This document shows positions 27,163 through 36,213 of a stretch of DNA of 64,000 nt, piece by piece. Numbering within the stretch: the stretch's first letter is position 1; every line of letters begins with the position of its first letter. The translations under genes and the position numbers were made by a program. The stretch spans positions 39,896-103,895 of the forward strand of contig NZ_AUMU01000018.1 in NCBI RefSeq assembly GCF_000430845.1. Reading direction: 5' to 3'. The DNA is from Chryseobacterium gregarium DSM 19109 (GTDB taxonomy: Bacteria > Bacteroidota > Bacteroidia > Flavobacteriales > Weeksellaceae). The notes below the pieces were generated by a model. It was not told the origin of the DNA. It did no database searches and saw only the letters and a program-made list of their open reading frames with translations.

Positions 27163-29115
27163 TTAATCATTTCCCAACGTTTTCTCAATGTAAATAACTC
27201 GTTCTGCAATAGTTTTTGGGTCCGTTCCTTCAAGAGTTACTTCGTACTCTTCAATTTTCTGTCTCGAAATTAAATCTTGCATTGGGATAGGATCCTTGAA
27301 AAACGATTCAAAATTATCTTCAAAAGTTTTAGAAGACGTATAATAGTGATTTTCCTTAATTATTGGTTCTTTATTAACTTCCATTTTGATATTTGTAAGT
27401 TTCCCCGTTACAAAGTATGAAAGAAAAAGAAGAAAGTCTGAGACAGGAACATTATCAATTATTCTACCAGCAAATTGTGGAAAGTTTACCACGATAATAT
27501 TTACTATTTTTCTTTCTCCCTTTTTTCCTAGCATATTTTCAAATCTCTCCCAATTATTTTCTAAAAAAGCAGACTTTCTCAGAACTTGATTTTTTGCTTT
27601 TTTAATTGTTTGAAAAGATGTATAAAAATCATGTTGTTCAAAGGGATAGGTTATACATTTGATTTCGGCAACAATTATTGTGCTTTCAGTTTTTAATACC
27701 AAATCTATTTCTTCTTCTTGCCTCACGCTATTTTCATCAATGAATGAAAATTTAGATTGTTCAACAATATCAAACTTGGCAAATTCATTTAACTTTTCCG
27801 CACGCAGATAGTCTTTTATGTAATCTTCAAATTTAAATCCACGTTTTGCTAAATCGCAATTTCCTGCTTCAAGCCACTTGTCTACAAGATAAAGCATGTT
27901 TGCTCTTAAAATAGTAGCGTGAGAAAAAAAGTAAAATTCACCTTCTTCGTAGATAGGATATAGAAAAAGATCGTGTTTATTACCTTTTTTAGTAAGCAGA
28001 TCTAAGAATATTAAAATTTGACTTTCTTTATATTTGACCGTATTTTTGAAGTACCCTAATAGTAGTGACTTTTTAATCCAAGGATTGAATCGTTTAAATT
28101 TCGTTAAATCTTTAATACCTGTGTCATTATAAGCAGGCATTGGGAGTACCGCAACAAAATCGTATAAAGAAGAAAAAAGATTTACAAGATCTATAATTGT
28201 TAGATCTTCAAATTTGGAAATTTTTTCCGAATGATAAAAAGGATAGTAGGTAAGAATGGGTGCTAGAAAGGAAATATAGGAATTTGTAGGATTTTTTGAT
28301 TTTGTCTGATATCTTATTTTTAACTCTTCATTTTCTTCGATTGATTTTATTATTTGAAAAGATCTTGTTAAGTGATATATTTTTCTTATTTCTTTGTATT
28401 GTTCCAGATCTGATTGTAGTTCGATCATGGTATTACTGATATTTCTAGTCAATCTCGTCAAAGCAACATTGTCCAGCATTAAATTCCTCTGATTTGACAC
28501 TAATTTAATCTGTGGATAATCAAATTTTATCTCTTCTCCGCGCCATATTATTTTATCATAAGACTGTTTTATTGCATTAAATGTTGAGCCTATTAATGTG
28601 AGATATTTAATGACATCAACCTGTGCAATTTCATCTGTTGTCACATTGTTCTTATTAAACTTAACATAATTAAGATAATTTAAGTTTAATGTTGCAGTTT
28701 CAATTGCTGAATCTATTAATCCCCACACAGGTTCAGTACTATTTTGGAATTCAGATTTTTGAATATAGATATTTGCAGGAATATTGCTGTCATAAGAATC
28801 ACCAGAATGCAATTGTTTATTAGTATCTTCTGTGATAAGGATATCAGTTCTATTTAAATCGGCAATTATTAGATTAATAAACTCTGCTTTATTTAGTGTC
28901 GATTTCTCCAGCGCCTTTTCGAGTGCATTACATATTTCTTTAAAATATAAATTAAAGTAGTGAGAATATTTGAAAATTGAAAATGTTGTAGGGTCAACTT
29001 TAAGGGGTTCAAATTCGATTTTATGTGCTTCGAGAGTTTTTTCTAAGTCATATTTTAAAGAGAATGGATAAAAACCTTTTATCCATAATATTTTGTCTAT
29101 AATATTTTTAGTCAT
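27163..29115 (-). CDS. large protein with C-terminal PD-(D/E)XK nuclease-like domain
   Basis: A 650-residue soluble protein I cannot assign to a named family. Residues 1-400 are helical with no known motif. The C-terminal part has the order of a restriction-endonuclease fold: GFKFEDYIKDYL, then EEIDLVL (Asp near residue 470), IIVAEIKC (E-x-K near residues 482-484) and a following helix TIKKAKNQVLRKSAF. This is the layout of Mrr/NERD-like nucleases. It lies downstream of AbiH on the same strand (102-base gap) and just upstream of a broken PIN gene. A role in anti-phage defence, cutting nucleic acid, is inferred from fold and neighbours. Confidence 0.75.
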   Translation of the reverse strand: MTKNIIDKILWIKGFYPFSLKYDLEKTLEAHKIEFEPLKVDPTTFSIFKYSHYFNLYFKEICNALEKALEKSTLNKAEFINLIIADLNRTDILITEDTNKQLHSGDSYDSNIPANIYIQKSEFQNSTEPVWGLIDSAIETATLNLNYLNYVKFNKNNVTTDEIAQVDVIKYLTLIGSTFNAIKQSYDKIIWRGEEIKFDYPQIKLVSNQRNLMLDNVALTRLTRNISNTMIELQSDLEQYKEIRKIYHLTRSFQIIKSIEENEELKIRYQTKSKNPTNSYISFLAPILTYYPFYHSEKISKFEDLTIIDLVNLFSSLYDFVAVLPMPAYNDTGIKDLTKFKRFNPWIKKSLLLGYFKNTVKYKESQILIFLDLLTKKGNKHDLFLYPIYEEGEFYFFSHATILRANMLYLVDKWLEAGNCDLAKRGFKFEDYIKDYLRAEKLNEFAKFDIVEQSKFSFIDENSVRQEEEIDLVLKTESTIIVAEIKCITYPFEQHDFYTSFQTIKKAKNQVLRKSAFLENNWERFENMLGKKGERKIVNIIVVNFPQFAGRIIDNVPVSDFLLFLSYFVTGKLTNIKMEVNKEPIIKENHYYTSSKTFEDNFESFFKDPIPMQDLISRQKIEEYEVTLEGTDPKTIAERVIYIEKTLGND

Positions 29116-29217
29116 TTTATATCTTTAAATTCTAGTGATATTGAATATTAGTGTTGTATTTAAATTTCATGAAATAGTTTTAAAACAGCTATCTCTCAAC
29201 CTAGATTAATGAGATGT

Positions 29218-30162
29218 TCAATTAAGATTTAGTTCTTTTTCTAAATCCAAACAATATTTAATGATATACAGGCTTTCATCAACTCCAAGTCTCTGCATCG
29301 TTCTTATTGCATTATGTTTATCGGTTTCAGAAAAATATGATAAGGTCCATATTACATTTTCATTGACAGAATTTAAAACTTTCTCAATGTAAGGAAAATC
29401 AACATCACTATACGATAGACCCCAAATGATGACTTCCTCTATCGGGGATAGTTTTGAAAAGAAAAGATGATTATGATTGATAACTTCTTCAGTTGGTTTT
29501 CTCATTTTATCATAGAATGCAATAACTGCATTTTCAGCAAATTTTTCATGACCTATTTCACTTGACTCAACATTTCCATATTCATCTACCTCTTCAAAAA
29601 TATTTTGATCGCCATATAAGGCCTCTCTCACATTAAAAGCATCAGTCTTTTTTCCGTGACCAAAAATAAGTTTTTCACCGACTTTATGATGAATGTGAAG
29701 AATATTTGAGTCTAGTATTTCATATATTCTTTCTAAAGTTTCTGTGTAATTAAAAGTAATATAAAAGTCATCATTCTTGAGATTAAATTTTTTGCTTAAT
29801 AGATCAACTTCTAACGAAATAATCCATTCTTCAAAACCATTCCTAATATATTGTAATAATTCATCACACTCTTGTTCAACACTTATTTCAGCGTCGTACC
29901 AATCTCCATCCCTGAAATCATCAGACATAAAGTTAGGTGTATTATCTCCTATAATATCTTTAAGTGATTCATATACGATGTTTTTCTCTAGATTTGTTTC
30001 GAAATCAGACCATAATTCCGAATCTTCTTCAATGTCATAAAATTTTGCCATACAATCTAGAACGTCATATCTGTGATTCTTCAAATATGTATGAAAATGG
30101 CAATATTTGCAATTTAGATTGTGAGTTATATCAAATCCATTACCTATTAGGTATAATCTCAT
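29218..30162 (-). CDS. abiH: AbiH family abortive-infection protein
   Basis: A 314-residue protein of the AbiH family (PF14253), known from lactococcal plasmids as a phage abortive-infection protein. MRLYLIGNGFDITHNL is the family start, FYITFNYTETLERIY and HIHH follow in the middle, and IIWGLSYSDVDFPYIE near residue 250 is the conserved C-terminal motif. The GNGFD start resembles a nucleotide-binding SIR2-like loop; its mechanism is unknown. A 21-bp hairpin lies 26 bases upstream of the start and leaves little room for a promoter. The PD-(D/E)XK gene is downstream on the same strand. Confidence 0.9.
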   Translation of the reverse strand: MRLYLIGNGFDITHNLNCKYCHFHTYLKNHRYDVLDCMAKFYDIEEDSELWSDFETNLEKNIVYESLKDIIGDNTPNFMSDDFRDGDWYDAEISVEQECDELLQYIRNGFEEWIISLEVDLLSKKFNLKNDDFYITFNYTETLERIYEILDSNILHIHHKVGEKLIFGHGKKTDAFNVREALYGDQNIFEEVDEYGNVESSEIGHEKFAENAVIAFYDKMRKPTEEVINHNHLFFSKLSPIEEVIIWGLSYSDVDFPYIEKVLNSVNENVIWTLSYFSETDKHNAIRTMQRLGVDESLYIIKYCLDLEKELNLN

Positions 30163-30187
30163 AGTTTATTAGTATTAAAATGGTTTC

Positions 30188-30235
30188 AAAAATTTCGGTC
30201 TTTAGCTTATGGAAGAAGCTAAAGACCGAAATTTT
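30188..30235. terminator. 21-bp perfect hairpin between one-TM gene and abiH
   Basis: Bases 30188-30208 are perfectly complementary to 30215-30235, with a 6-base loop. On the minus strand the stem ends in a T run, so it can terminate the gene at 30251-31000. It ends only 26 bases before the abiH ATG. Confidence 0.85.
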
Positions 30236-30250
30236 TATTGTGAATTAACT

Positions 30251-31000
30251 TTATGCAGAAATTGTTTCAAACTGTTTTAATCTTTCGGCTTTGATGACTT
30301 CTAATTGTTGGCTAGTAAATTCAAATTTATCAATTGTTTGATCAGAATGAAGTTTGTCAATAATCCATTTTTCCACATCGTATAATAACTCAGTTATTTT
30401 TTGTTCTACATCATGCTGCTGGTCTAAATTATTTTGGAGTTTTGTTTCTAAGTGAGGTTGATAGTTATTTCCACTGTAGGTAAGTTCCGCCTTCTTTTTC
30501 CTCAGTCCTTCTCGCATGAGAGAATTAAGTCTTAGCAGCTTTGGTGAAAGGTCATATCCAAGATAGATGGTTTCGTTGAATATTTTAATTCTAAGATCAC
30601 TTAAATCATTGTCAATATCTGTGTATTCTTGGATGTTAGTGCTACTGTCAAAGTTCCATATTTTTTGGTATTTAAAGTATTGTGCCTGTATTGACTGCCA
30701 GCACTCAATTTTTTTCTCAAAAGATTTTTGTCCGATTGTTGACAACAAATTATTTCTTACATTTTCATCTCTAAAAAAAAGTCCCATCTGCGTTTGAATG
30801 TTTTTTGATAATTGATTTTTAAATTCTTCAATTGCTTTTTTGGAATTCTCTTCAGCGATAGCTTTCATAGAGTATTTATAATAAATACTTGCCAGAAAAA
30901 CGACAATAATTACGGTCAAAAATAGTATTATTCCCCAAATCCCGAGCTTGCTATCAATACTTTGTAGTAGCTCTTGCAAATCTTTTAAATTAACTTTCAT
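30251..31000 (-). CDS. single-TM protein of unknown function
   Basis: A 249-residue protein with one strong membrane helix (LGIWGIILFLTVIIVVFLAS, about residues 19-38) and a long, mostly helical cytoplasmic part containing a coiled-coil-like stretch after the membrane (EENSKKAIEEFKNQLSKNIQ). I recognise no catalytic motif. Its place between AbiH and other defence-like genes suggests it may be a membrane-acting or sensor component, but it could be unrelated. A hairpin terminator follows its stop codon. Confidence 0.65.
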   Translation of the reverse strand: MKVNLKDLQELLQSIDSKLGIWGIILFLTVIIVVFLASIYYKYSMKAIAEENSKKAIEEFKNQLSKNIQTQMGLFFRDENVRNNLLSTIGQKSFEKKIECWQSIQAQYFKYQKIWNFDSSTNIQEYTDIDNDLSDLRIKIFNETIYLGYDLSPKLLRLNSLMREGLRKKKAELTYSGNNYQPHLETKLQNNLDQQHDVEQKITELLYDVEKWIIDKLHSDQTIDKFEFTSQQLEVIKAERLKQFETISA

Positions 31001-31229
31001 GATATTGTTTTTTTTAAATCTTTAATTCCAATTTTAATACTAACATTCAAATGTAGAAAATTCATTTTATTATTTATTACGGTTTTCCTCAAAGTAAAAG
31101 TATTGATATTGGTATAAACAAGATTCAGTATTTTTACTGAAAATTTACTTTTATTAATTAAAACTTTATTGATTTACTTATATTAGTAAAAATTTAGAAT
31201 ATAATAATAACCATTAAAAAAACTTAAAA

Positions 31230-31754
31230 ATGACGTTCACTGAATTTATTACACAATCTTCTTCATTGGATAATTCTACAGGTAACTTCGCAAAGAAAAT
31301 CTTAGATGATGAGAGGTTTCCAGTTAAGGAATCAGAAAGACAAATGCTGGATTATTTAAATATTAAAACACAAAGTGAAGGAGACAATAATGCATTCCAA
31401 AGATTTCTAGCAGAATTTAGAAAGAAAAATAATGAAACACTAAAGATTGTATTAAATTTTCTAAAGGAGAATAATATAAAATCAATTGCTGATGCGACTG
31501 ACAAAGGAATAGCAATGGGTTATGTAGAAACTTGTGGTTATATAGTAACTATACCTTTGGGAAGTGATTATCCTAAATCTGTGATGAAAGATATGGAGCA
31601 GCTTGGAGCTATGAATATGCAATGGGTTGATATTTCGAATGGAGGACAGGTACAAAGTTTTTTATTTGATGGACCTAATTTAGGACATGGTATAACGCTT
31701 CGTTTTTGTTGTCAAGAAATACAATTTAACTTTTTACTTTCATTAATAGACTAG
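31230..31754 (+). CDS. protein with YozE/SAM-like N-terminal domain
   Basis: A 174-residue soluble protein and the only plus-strand gene in the AT-rich island. The first 50 residues (FTEFITQSSSLDNSTGNFA, then DDERFP and MLDYLN) follow the pattern of the YozE SAM-like fold: a short helix, the D-x-x-x-G-x-x-A turn, then FP and YL. The rest, with TCGYIVTIPLGSDYP and a final LRFCCQEIQFNFLLS, is not recognised. Own promoter expected in the AT-rich gap at 31001-31229, and a strong terminator follows. Confidence 0.6.
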   Translation: MTFTEFITQSSSLDNSTGNFAKKILDDERFPVKESERQMLDYLNIKTQSEGDNNAFQRFLAEFRKKNNETLKIVLNFLKENNIKSIADATDKGIAMGYVETCGYIVTIPLGSDYPKSVMKDMEQLGAMNMQWVDISNGGQVQSFLFDGPNLGHGITLRFCCQEIQFNFLLSLID

Positions 31755-31767
31755 TAAATATTAAAAA

Positions 31768-31808
31768 TGTAAAATCTAATTTCCAGAATTAGATTTTACA
31801 TTTTTTTT
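31768..31808 (+). terminator. strong rho-independent terminator
   Basis: A perfect 14-bp stem (31768-31781 with 31787-31800), loop TCCAG, then eight T. Confidence 0.9.
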
Positions 31809-31910
31809 AATGCGCTTTTTTCAGTGCACAGTTTATTACAGAGCCATAGTTTATATTCAAAAATTTAAATCATTAGATATCTTACCATTTTGTGTATTTA
31901 AGTTTTTAAA

Positions 31911-32261
31911 TTAAAATAAGTTTAATTGTTTACAATTTGGCAGATACATAAGATTGGTAGTAATGTACCAAGCTTCAAACCCTGTTTTCTTGCATTTTTT
32001 TTTCTCCACTTCCCAAAGTCTTCCAGCTTTCTCTAATTGTCTTTTGTACCTGCAAATATTCTTTTGAGGAATTCCAGTTGCTTCGGCTATCATAGTTGCT
32101 GTTGCGATATGATTTTGTAGATATTGAAATACTATCTGCAATTGATTTTCAAAGTATGTGAATCGTCTATTTTTTTGAAACTGCAAAAATTCTTGCTTAC
32201 TAAATTTTGTAGCAAATAAAGTTTCCGTTATAACTAACTGATTAAATTTTAATTTTTCCAT
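31911..32261 (-). CDS. small HTH protein
   Basis: A 116-residue basic protein with a central helix-turn-helix-like segment: VFQYLQNHIATATMIAEATGIPQKNICRYKRQLEKAGRL reads as a winged-helix with recognition helix around QKNICRYK. No signal or membrane segment. It lies 73 bases downstream of a 720-residue gene on the same strand. Such short HTH proteins are common in Flavobacteriia genomic islands and may act as an island regulator. Confidence 0.6.
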   Translation of the reverse strand: MEKLKFNQLVITETLFATKFSKQEFLQFQKNRRFTYFENQLQIVFQYLQNHIATATMIAEATGIPQKNICRYKRQLEKAGRLWEVEKKKCKKTGFEAWYITTNLMYLPNCKQLNLF

Positions 32262-32334
32262 TATACAAAGTATTTATTATTATACTTTGCAATATTATAT
32301 GGGGCATTTAGGGGCAACAATAAGGGCGTACTCC

Positions 32335-34497
32335 CTATAATAGCTTTTCATAGTCCCTATTTACACTTTCTTTATGTTTAAAAGCGGTGTAACGGGATTT
32401 ATTTTCTGTTGAACTGTTTAAAAGACTGCTAATATTACCTTTGATAGCTCTTCCATCCTTATCACTATTGAACCATCTAGAAACCTCAATATATAATTTA
32501 TATTTGCTCTTAAAATGATTCTTCTCTAGGTAAGTAAAGTATTCGAGATAATCAAGCATTGCTACTACGTATGGTAACTTATTTTCGATTAGTAACTGAA
32601 TCAAAATATTTTTATTTTTATCTGAAATATTTTTTAATTTTTCAAGCTCAAAAAAACCATATGTATCTAAATTCTCACTTAGTAGTTGTGATTTTGTTTT
32701 TTGCTGCTCAGGATTGTCAATAGTTGGGTTAGACTTACTTTTTTTACCTTTCTCGTAATCACCTTTTATATAGTAAACAAACACCTCATATGGATTTTGT
32801 TTTCCGTTTTCGCTATGTCGCCAAGACCAATGCATTACATCACTAAAATCTATGTTATAAACCAATGATTCTTCTGAAATAGTAGTAATTATGCTTCTTA
32901 GACATAATAAACATTCGTAAATAAAATTAAATTGATACTCTGAGTATTCCCTATCTTCCAAAGGGATATCTTTAAATGTATGTTCGAATTTACTAACCTG
33001 GTACAAATGATAATCTTTGCCATCTTCAAAAAAACCTTTAAAAACCATCTTTAAAAAGCCAGTCCTTTGTTCATTATTCTGCAATTCGAAAAGTTTTTCC
33101 TTAATCTCACGGATAGTATCTTTTGTAATTTCAGCATAATCGAGGTCCGGCTTATAATCAAAATCGTCCTCATACATTTTGTTCAAAATTTTGGTAAAAT
33201 TTTTATAATTTTCTCCTCCTTCGTTACTTAAAGTGTTTAAGGCGTTATATGCCTTGCTATTATTATGAATACTTTTTTTCTCTTCCAACAATTTTCTATT
33301 TAGAAACGATTGTCTTTTATCAATCGTATTTAAGAGGTGCTTTTTAAAACTGCAAAATTCATCCTTTATATCACCCAATATTGAAATCTCATTATAAACA
33401 GGCTTTTTTAATTCTTGCAAAAATGATAAACATTTTGCTAATTCATTTTTAATAAAGTCATTTTCATTAGTGTCAATATTTGAACTAGTAAAATCATTTC
33501 GTAATCCATCATATTTTTCAATATACTTTTCAGTATGAAGAAATGAATTGTATGTGTTTTCTAAATACATTTTTAATAACCCAATCTTCAAATAACCAAA
33601 TATAATACTTACGGTCATGGGATATTCTAACTTTTCGGAGTTAATCTCTAAATCCAAAAATTTTTTGAAAATTTTTTCTATGGATAGTCCATCAGTTCCT
33701 GTAATTAATCTTGAAATATCAATTCCATAAGTTATGAAATCTTGGAGTTTACTCGTGTTACTTGCTTTACATTGTTTCACTATCTCAGTTTGAATTGCAA
33801 AAAATGATAGACTGAAATCTTGAGTAAGTTCAAAAACATTTCCGTTGTTTATCATCCAGTCATCTACTTCGAATTCAAATTCGACTGGTTTACCTTTTAG
33901 TATATTTACAGCATTCCTGATTCCTTTCTCGTCTAATGTTTCAATAGTAATTTGATGTCTATTAAATTGTATTTGTTTGCTTTTCTCAATTTTATGTTTG
34001 TCATCAAAAGACAGGAATGGTTTGAAACAGTCATACAAAGTTTCATGAAAATCTCTAACAAGATCGTATGGTAAAAAATTATCTAAGCTTAGCTCTAAAT
34101 TTTCTAAAATAGCTACATATTTACTTTTTGCTTCTAAGATCAATTTTACATCTTCTTGATCATATTTTTGAGTTTCGACAAGTATCATGAACTCACCGAT
34201 ATTGTAAAAATGATTGTTAGCAATATTGGATAGGTCGGTTATTTCTAAACTATTTATTTTTTCGTTTACTAAATTTTTGCAGTTATTACGAAAGCTATCG
34301 ACAAGCTTATCTCCTTTTTCTGCTATAACTTCTCTTTCAAATTTATGTTCAAAATTTATTTTAGGGTCCAAATCGTTATACGCCTTCCTAAGATCATCAA
34401 TCTGATCCAGCAACGGTTTTTGTTTATTGAAATGCGTTATATTCGAATATAAAAAATCGATGAAATAAAATATATTTTTGACCTGTACTGTAATCAT
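32335..34497 (-). CDS. 720-residue protein of unknown function
   Basis: A large, highly helical, Lys/Glu-rich protein without signal, membrane segment or motif that I can name. The C-terminal 90 residues (LPYVVAMLDYLEYFTYL, then FNSDKDGRAIKGNISSLLN) look like a distinct conserved domain that I associate with proteins in Bacteroidota mobile islands, without being able to name the family. The low GC content matches the rest of the island. It and the small HTH gene probably form one unit. Function unknown; a structural or effector part of a defence or mobilisation system are both possible. Confidence 0.6.
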   Translation of the reverse strand: MITVQVKNIFYFIDFLYSNITHFNKQKPLLDQIDDLRKAYNDLDPKINFEHKFEREVIAEKGDKLVDSFRNNCKNLVNEKINSLEITDLSNIANNHFYNIGEFMILVETQKYDQEDVKLILEAKSKYVAILENLELSLDNFLPYDLVRDFHETLYDCFKPFLSFDDKHKIEKSKQIQFNRHQITIETLDEKGIRNAVNILKGKPVEFEFEVDDWMINNGNVFELTQDFSLSFFAIQTEIVKQCKASNTSKLQDFITYGIDISRLITGTDGLSIEKIFKKFLDLEINSEKLEYPMTVSIIFGYLKIGLLKMYLENTYNSFLHTEKYIEKYDGLRNDFTSSNIDTNENDFIKNELAKCLSFLQELKKPVYNEISILGDIKDEFCSFKKHLLNTIDKRQSFLNRKLLEEKKSIHNNSKAYNALNTLSNEGGENYKNFTKILNKMYEDDFDYKPDLDYAEITKDTIREIKEKLFELQNNEQRTGFLKMVFKGFFEDGKDYHLYQVSKFEHTFKDIPLEDREYSEYQFNFIYECLLCLRSIITTISEESLVYNIDFSDVMHWSWRHSENGKQNPYEVFVYYIKGDYEKGKKSKSNPTIDNPEQQKTKSQLLSENLDTYGFFELEKLKNISDKNKNILIQLLIENKLPYVVAMLDYLEYFTYLEKNHFKSKYKLYIEVSRWFNSDKDGRAIKGNISSLLNSSTENKSRYTAFKHKESVNRDYEKLL

Positions 34498-34713
34498 TAC
34501 CTGCTTTTGTTTTTCAAATTTATTTAGATTATCACTACTTCAATTAGCACTTATCAAAAAATGCTAACAAATTTAAATAAAAAGAAGAGCTGATTCAATA
34601 ATCTCCCGAGCTTAGCAATAAAGAAAAAGGTATAGACAAAATCCTAATTTAGAAAAAGGTAGAATCAAATATTTGATTCTGCGTTATATCTTTAAAATGT
34701 TTGGCAATATTAT

Positions 34714-35676
34714 TCATTCGGCAAATCTGTTATAAATAGCAATTGCTGAATTTATTTTAGTTTCTTCATAATTTGATATTTTTTTAAGATAATCATATAT
34801 ATCTTCATAATTTTTCGAAAATTCATCCTTAAACTTTGGGAAATTATTTATGTTTTGTGAATATTGAAGATCAAAAATTTCATCGATTATTTTTCCTACA
34901 ATATAGTTTTTATTAATGTTTATTTGTTTGTCGTCTTCATAATATTTTCCAATTGTAAATAAAATTCTCATAATTCTAATGTAAGGATGAGGGTGTGAAT
35001 TTTCAAAATAATACAAATCTGAATCTGATTGCCCGAATGAGGATATGTAAAAAAATAAATTAGAACATAGAACTATAGTTATTTCTTCTAGTACTTTAAT
35101 TCCAAATTGTTTAAAATTTTTTTCATAATAATTTATAATGCTTCTTGCAATATGAATTGCACTAAAAGTGTCTGCATCTATTTCTAAGCTGTGTCTTTCG
35201 AGAGAAAAAGGTTTACTATCATTTTTCTCAGAATTCCAAAACATCATACTTTCTGATTTTTGTAGAATATGTGCAAATTCGTGGTAGAAGGTAAATAAAA
35301 TATTCAATTGGAGAGATAACTCTTCAAACTTCAAAAGTTGAATTTTTGAAAAAATATTATTGTAATTTGTGTTGTATTTTCTTAATTGTTCATTCTCTGT
35401 GGTGTTTTTGATTTGCCAAAAAATTATTCCACAGTTGATTAAGATAATACTTGTATCATTTATTTTGCCAGCTTTAGCATTAAAGCTTCGATCATTTAAG
35501 TAAAGTAAAAAGCAATTTGAAATATTATATTTCTCTGATTCATACTGTAGTATTTCATAAAGATTTTTGTAAATCTTTTGGAATTGCTCGCAATAAGGAG
35601 AAAATTCAAAATTAAAAATTTCATCAATTTTGAGAATACCTTTGGATAATATTTCCTTCGCTGAATGAGAATACAT
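34714..35676 (-). CDS. HExxH zinc metallopeptidase-like protein
   Basis: A 320-residue soluble protein. FYHEFAHILQ (about residues 129-138) contains the HExxH zinc motif, and SLEIDADTFSAIH about 35 residues later supplies the third ligand in the E-x-x-x-D style. This places it with gluzincin-like peptidases; ImmA/IrrE and the phage-exclusion protease Lit (peptidase U49) are possible relatives but I cannot decide. An XRE regulator gene lies just upstream on the same strand, the usual partnership of ImmA with ImmR. A role in removing a repressor or in phage response is inferred. Confidence 0.65.
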   Translation of the reverse strand: MYSHSAKEILSKGILKIDEIFNFEFSPYCEQFQKIYKNLYEILQYESEKYNISNCFLLYLNDRSFNAKAGKINDTSIILINCGIIFWQIKNTTENEQLRKYNTNYNNIFSKIQLLKFEELSLQLNILFTFYHEFAHILQKSESMMFWNSEKNDSKPFSLERHSLEIDADTFSAIHIARSIINYYEKNFKQFGIKVLEEITIVLCSNLFFYISSFGQSDSDLYYFENSHPHPYIRIMRILFTIGKYYEDDKQININKNYIVGKIIDEIFDLQYSQNINNFPKFKDEFSKNYEDIYDYLKKISNYEETKINSAIAIYNRFAE

Positions 35677-35764
35677 GCTTGTTTTTTTATATTATTTTGC
35701 TTTAAAATTTTATTTCTATTATTTCTGTATTTTGTATTGTCTAATGCCGAGTGCAAAAAAGTAA

Positions 35765-35796
35765 AATCCCAACTTTCGTCAGGATTTTTTGTTGAT
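35765..35796 (-). terminator. GAAA-loop hairpin at the end of the XRE gene
   Basis: On the minus strand AAATCCTGAC-GAAA-GTTGGGATTT forms a stem with two G-T pairs and is followed by TTACTTTTTT. It overlaps the XRE stop codon and may reduce transcription into the metallopeptidase gene. Confidence 0.65.
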
Positions 35797-36090
35797 TTCA
35801 ATTTCTTTGATAAAATCGTATTTCTTCTCATGTATCGGCTCATCGGGAAAAAAATATTTCATTGAACATCCGAGAGCAATAGCAATCAGATTTAAACTTT
35901 TGATGTTATATTTTGCTGTTTTGGAATGTGCTTCTATATCAGAAATATAACTTGTGCTCTTTCCAATAGCTAACGATAAAGAAGTTTGACTTATACCTCT
36001 TTGTTCCCTAATATCTTTAACTTTCGTAATAACGTAAAGTTCAATTTCGTCTAGTGAATCGTGCATGAATACAAATTGATGCAAATTCAA
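35779..36090 (-). CDS. XRE-family transcriptional regulator
   Basis: A 103-residue protein with one helix-turn-helix of the Cro/C1 type at about residues 16-72: VKDIREQRGISQTSLSLAIG, then STSYISDIEA and LNLIAIALGCSMKYFF. It lies 103 bases upstream of the metallopeptidase gene on the same strand; such pairs often form a switch in mobile elements. An in-frame start closer to the HTH is possible (MHDSLDE, nine residues in). The terminator-like hairpin at its end suggests attenuated expression of the next gene. Confidence 0.85.
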   Translation of the reverse strand: MNLHQFVFMHDSLDEIELYVITKVKDIREQRGISQTSLSLAIGKSTSYISDIEAHSKTAKYNIKSLNLIAIALGCSMKYFFPDEPIHEKKYDFIKEIEINKKS

Positions 36091-36213
36091 AATAAAAAAC
36101 TAAGGACTATAGTCCTGTATTTAATAAATTTTATTATATTTGGAAAAGATTACTTATTAAAGTAATTTTGCGATACTTCAAATTTAATAATAGAAGCTAT
36201 TGCTTAGAATCTC

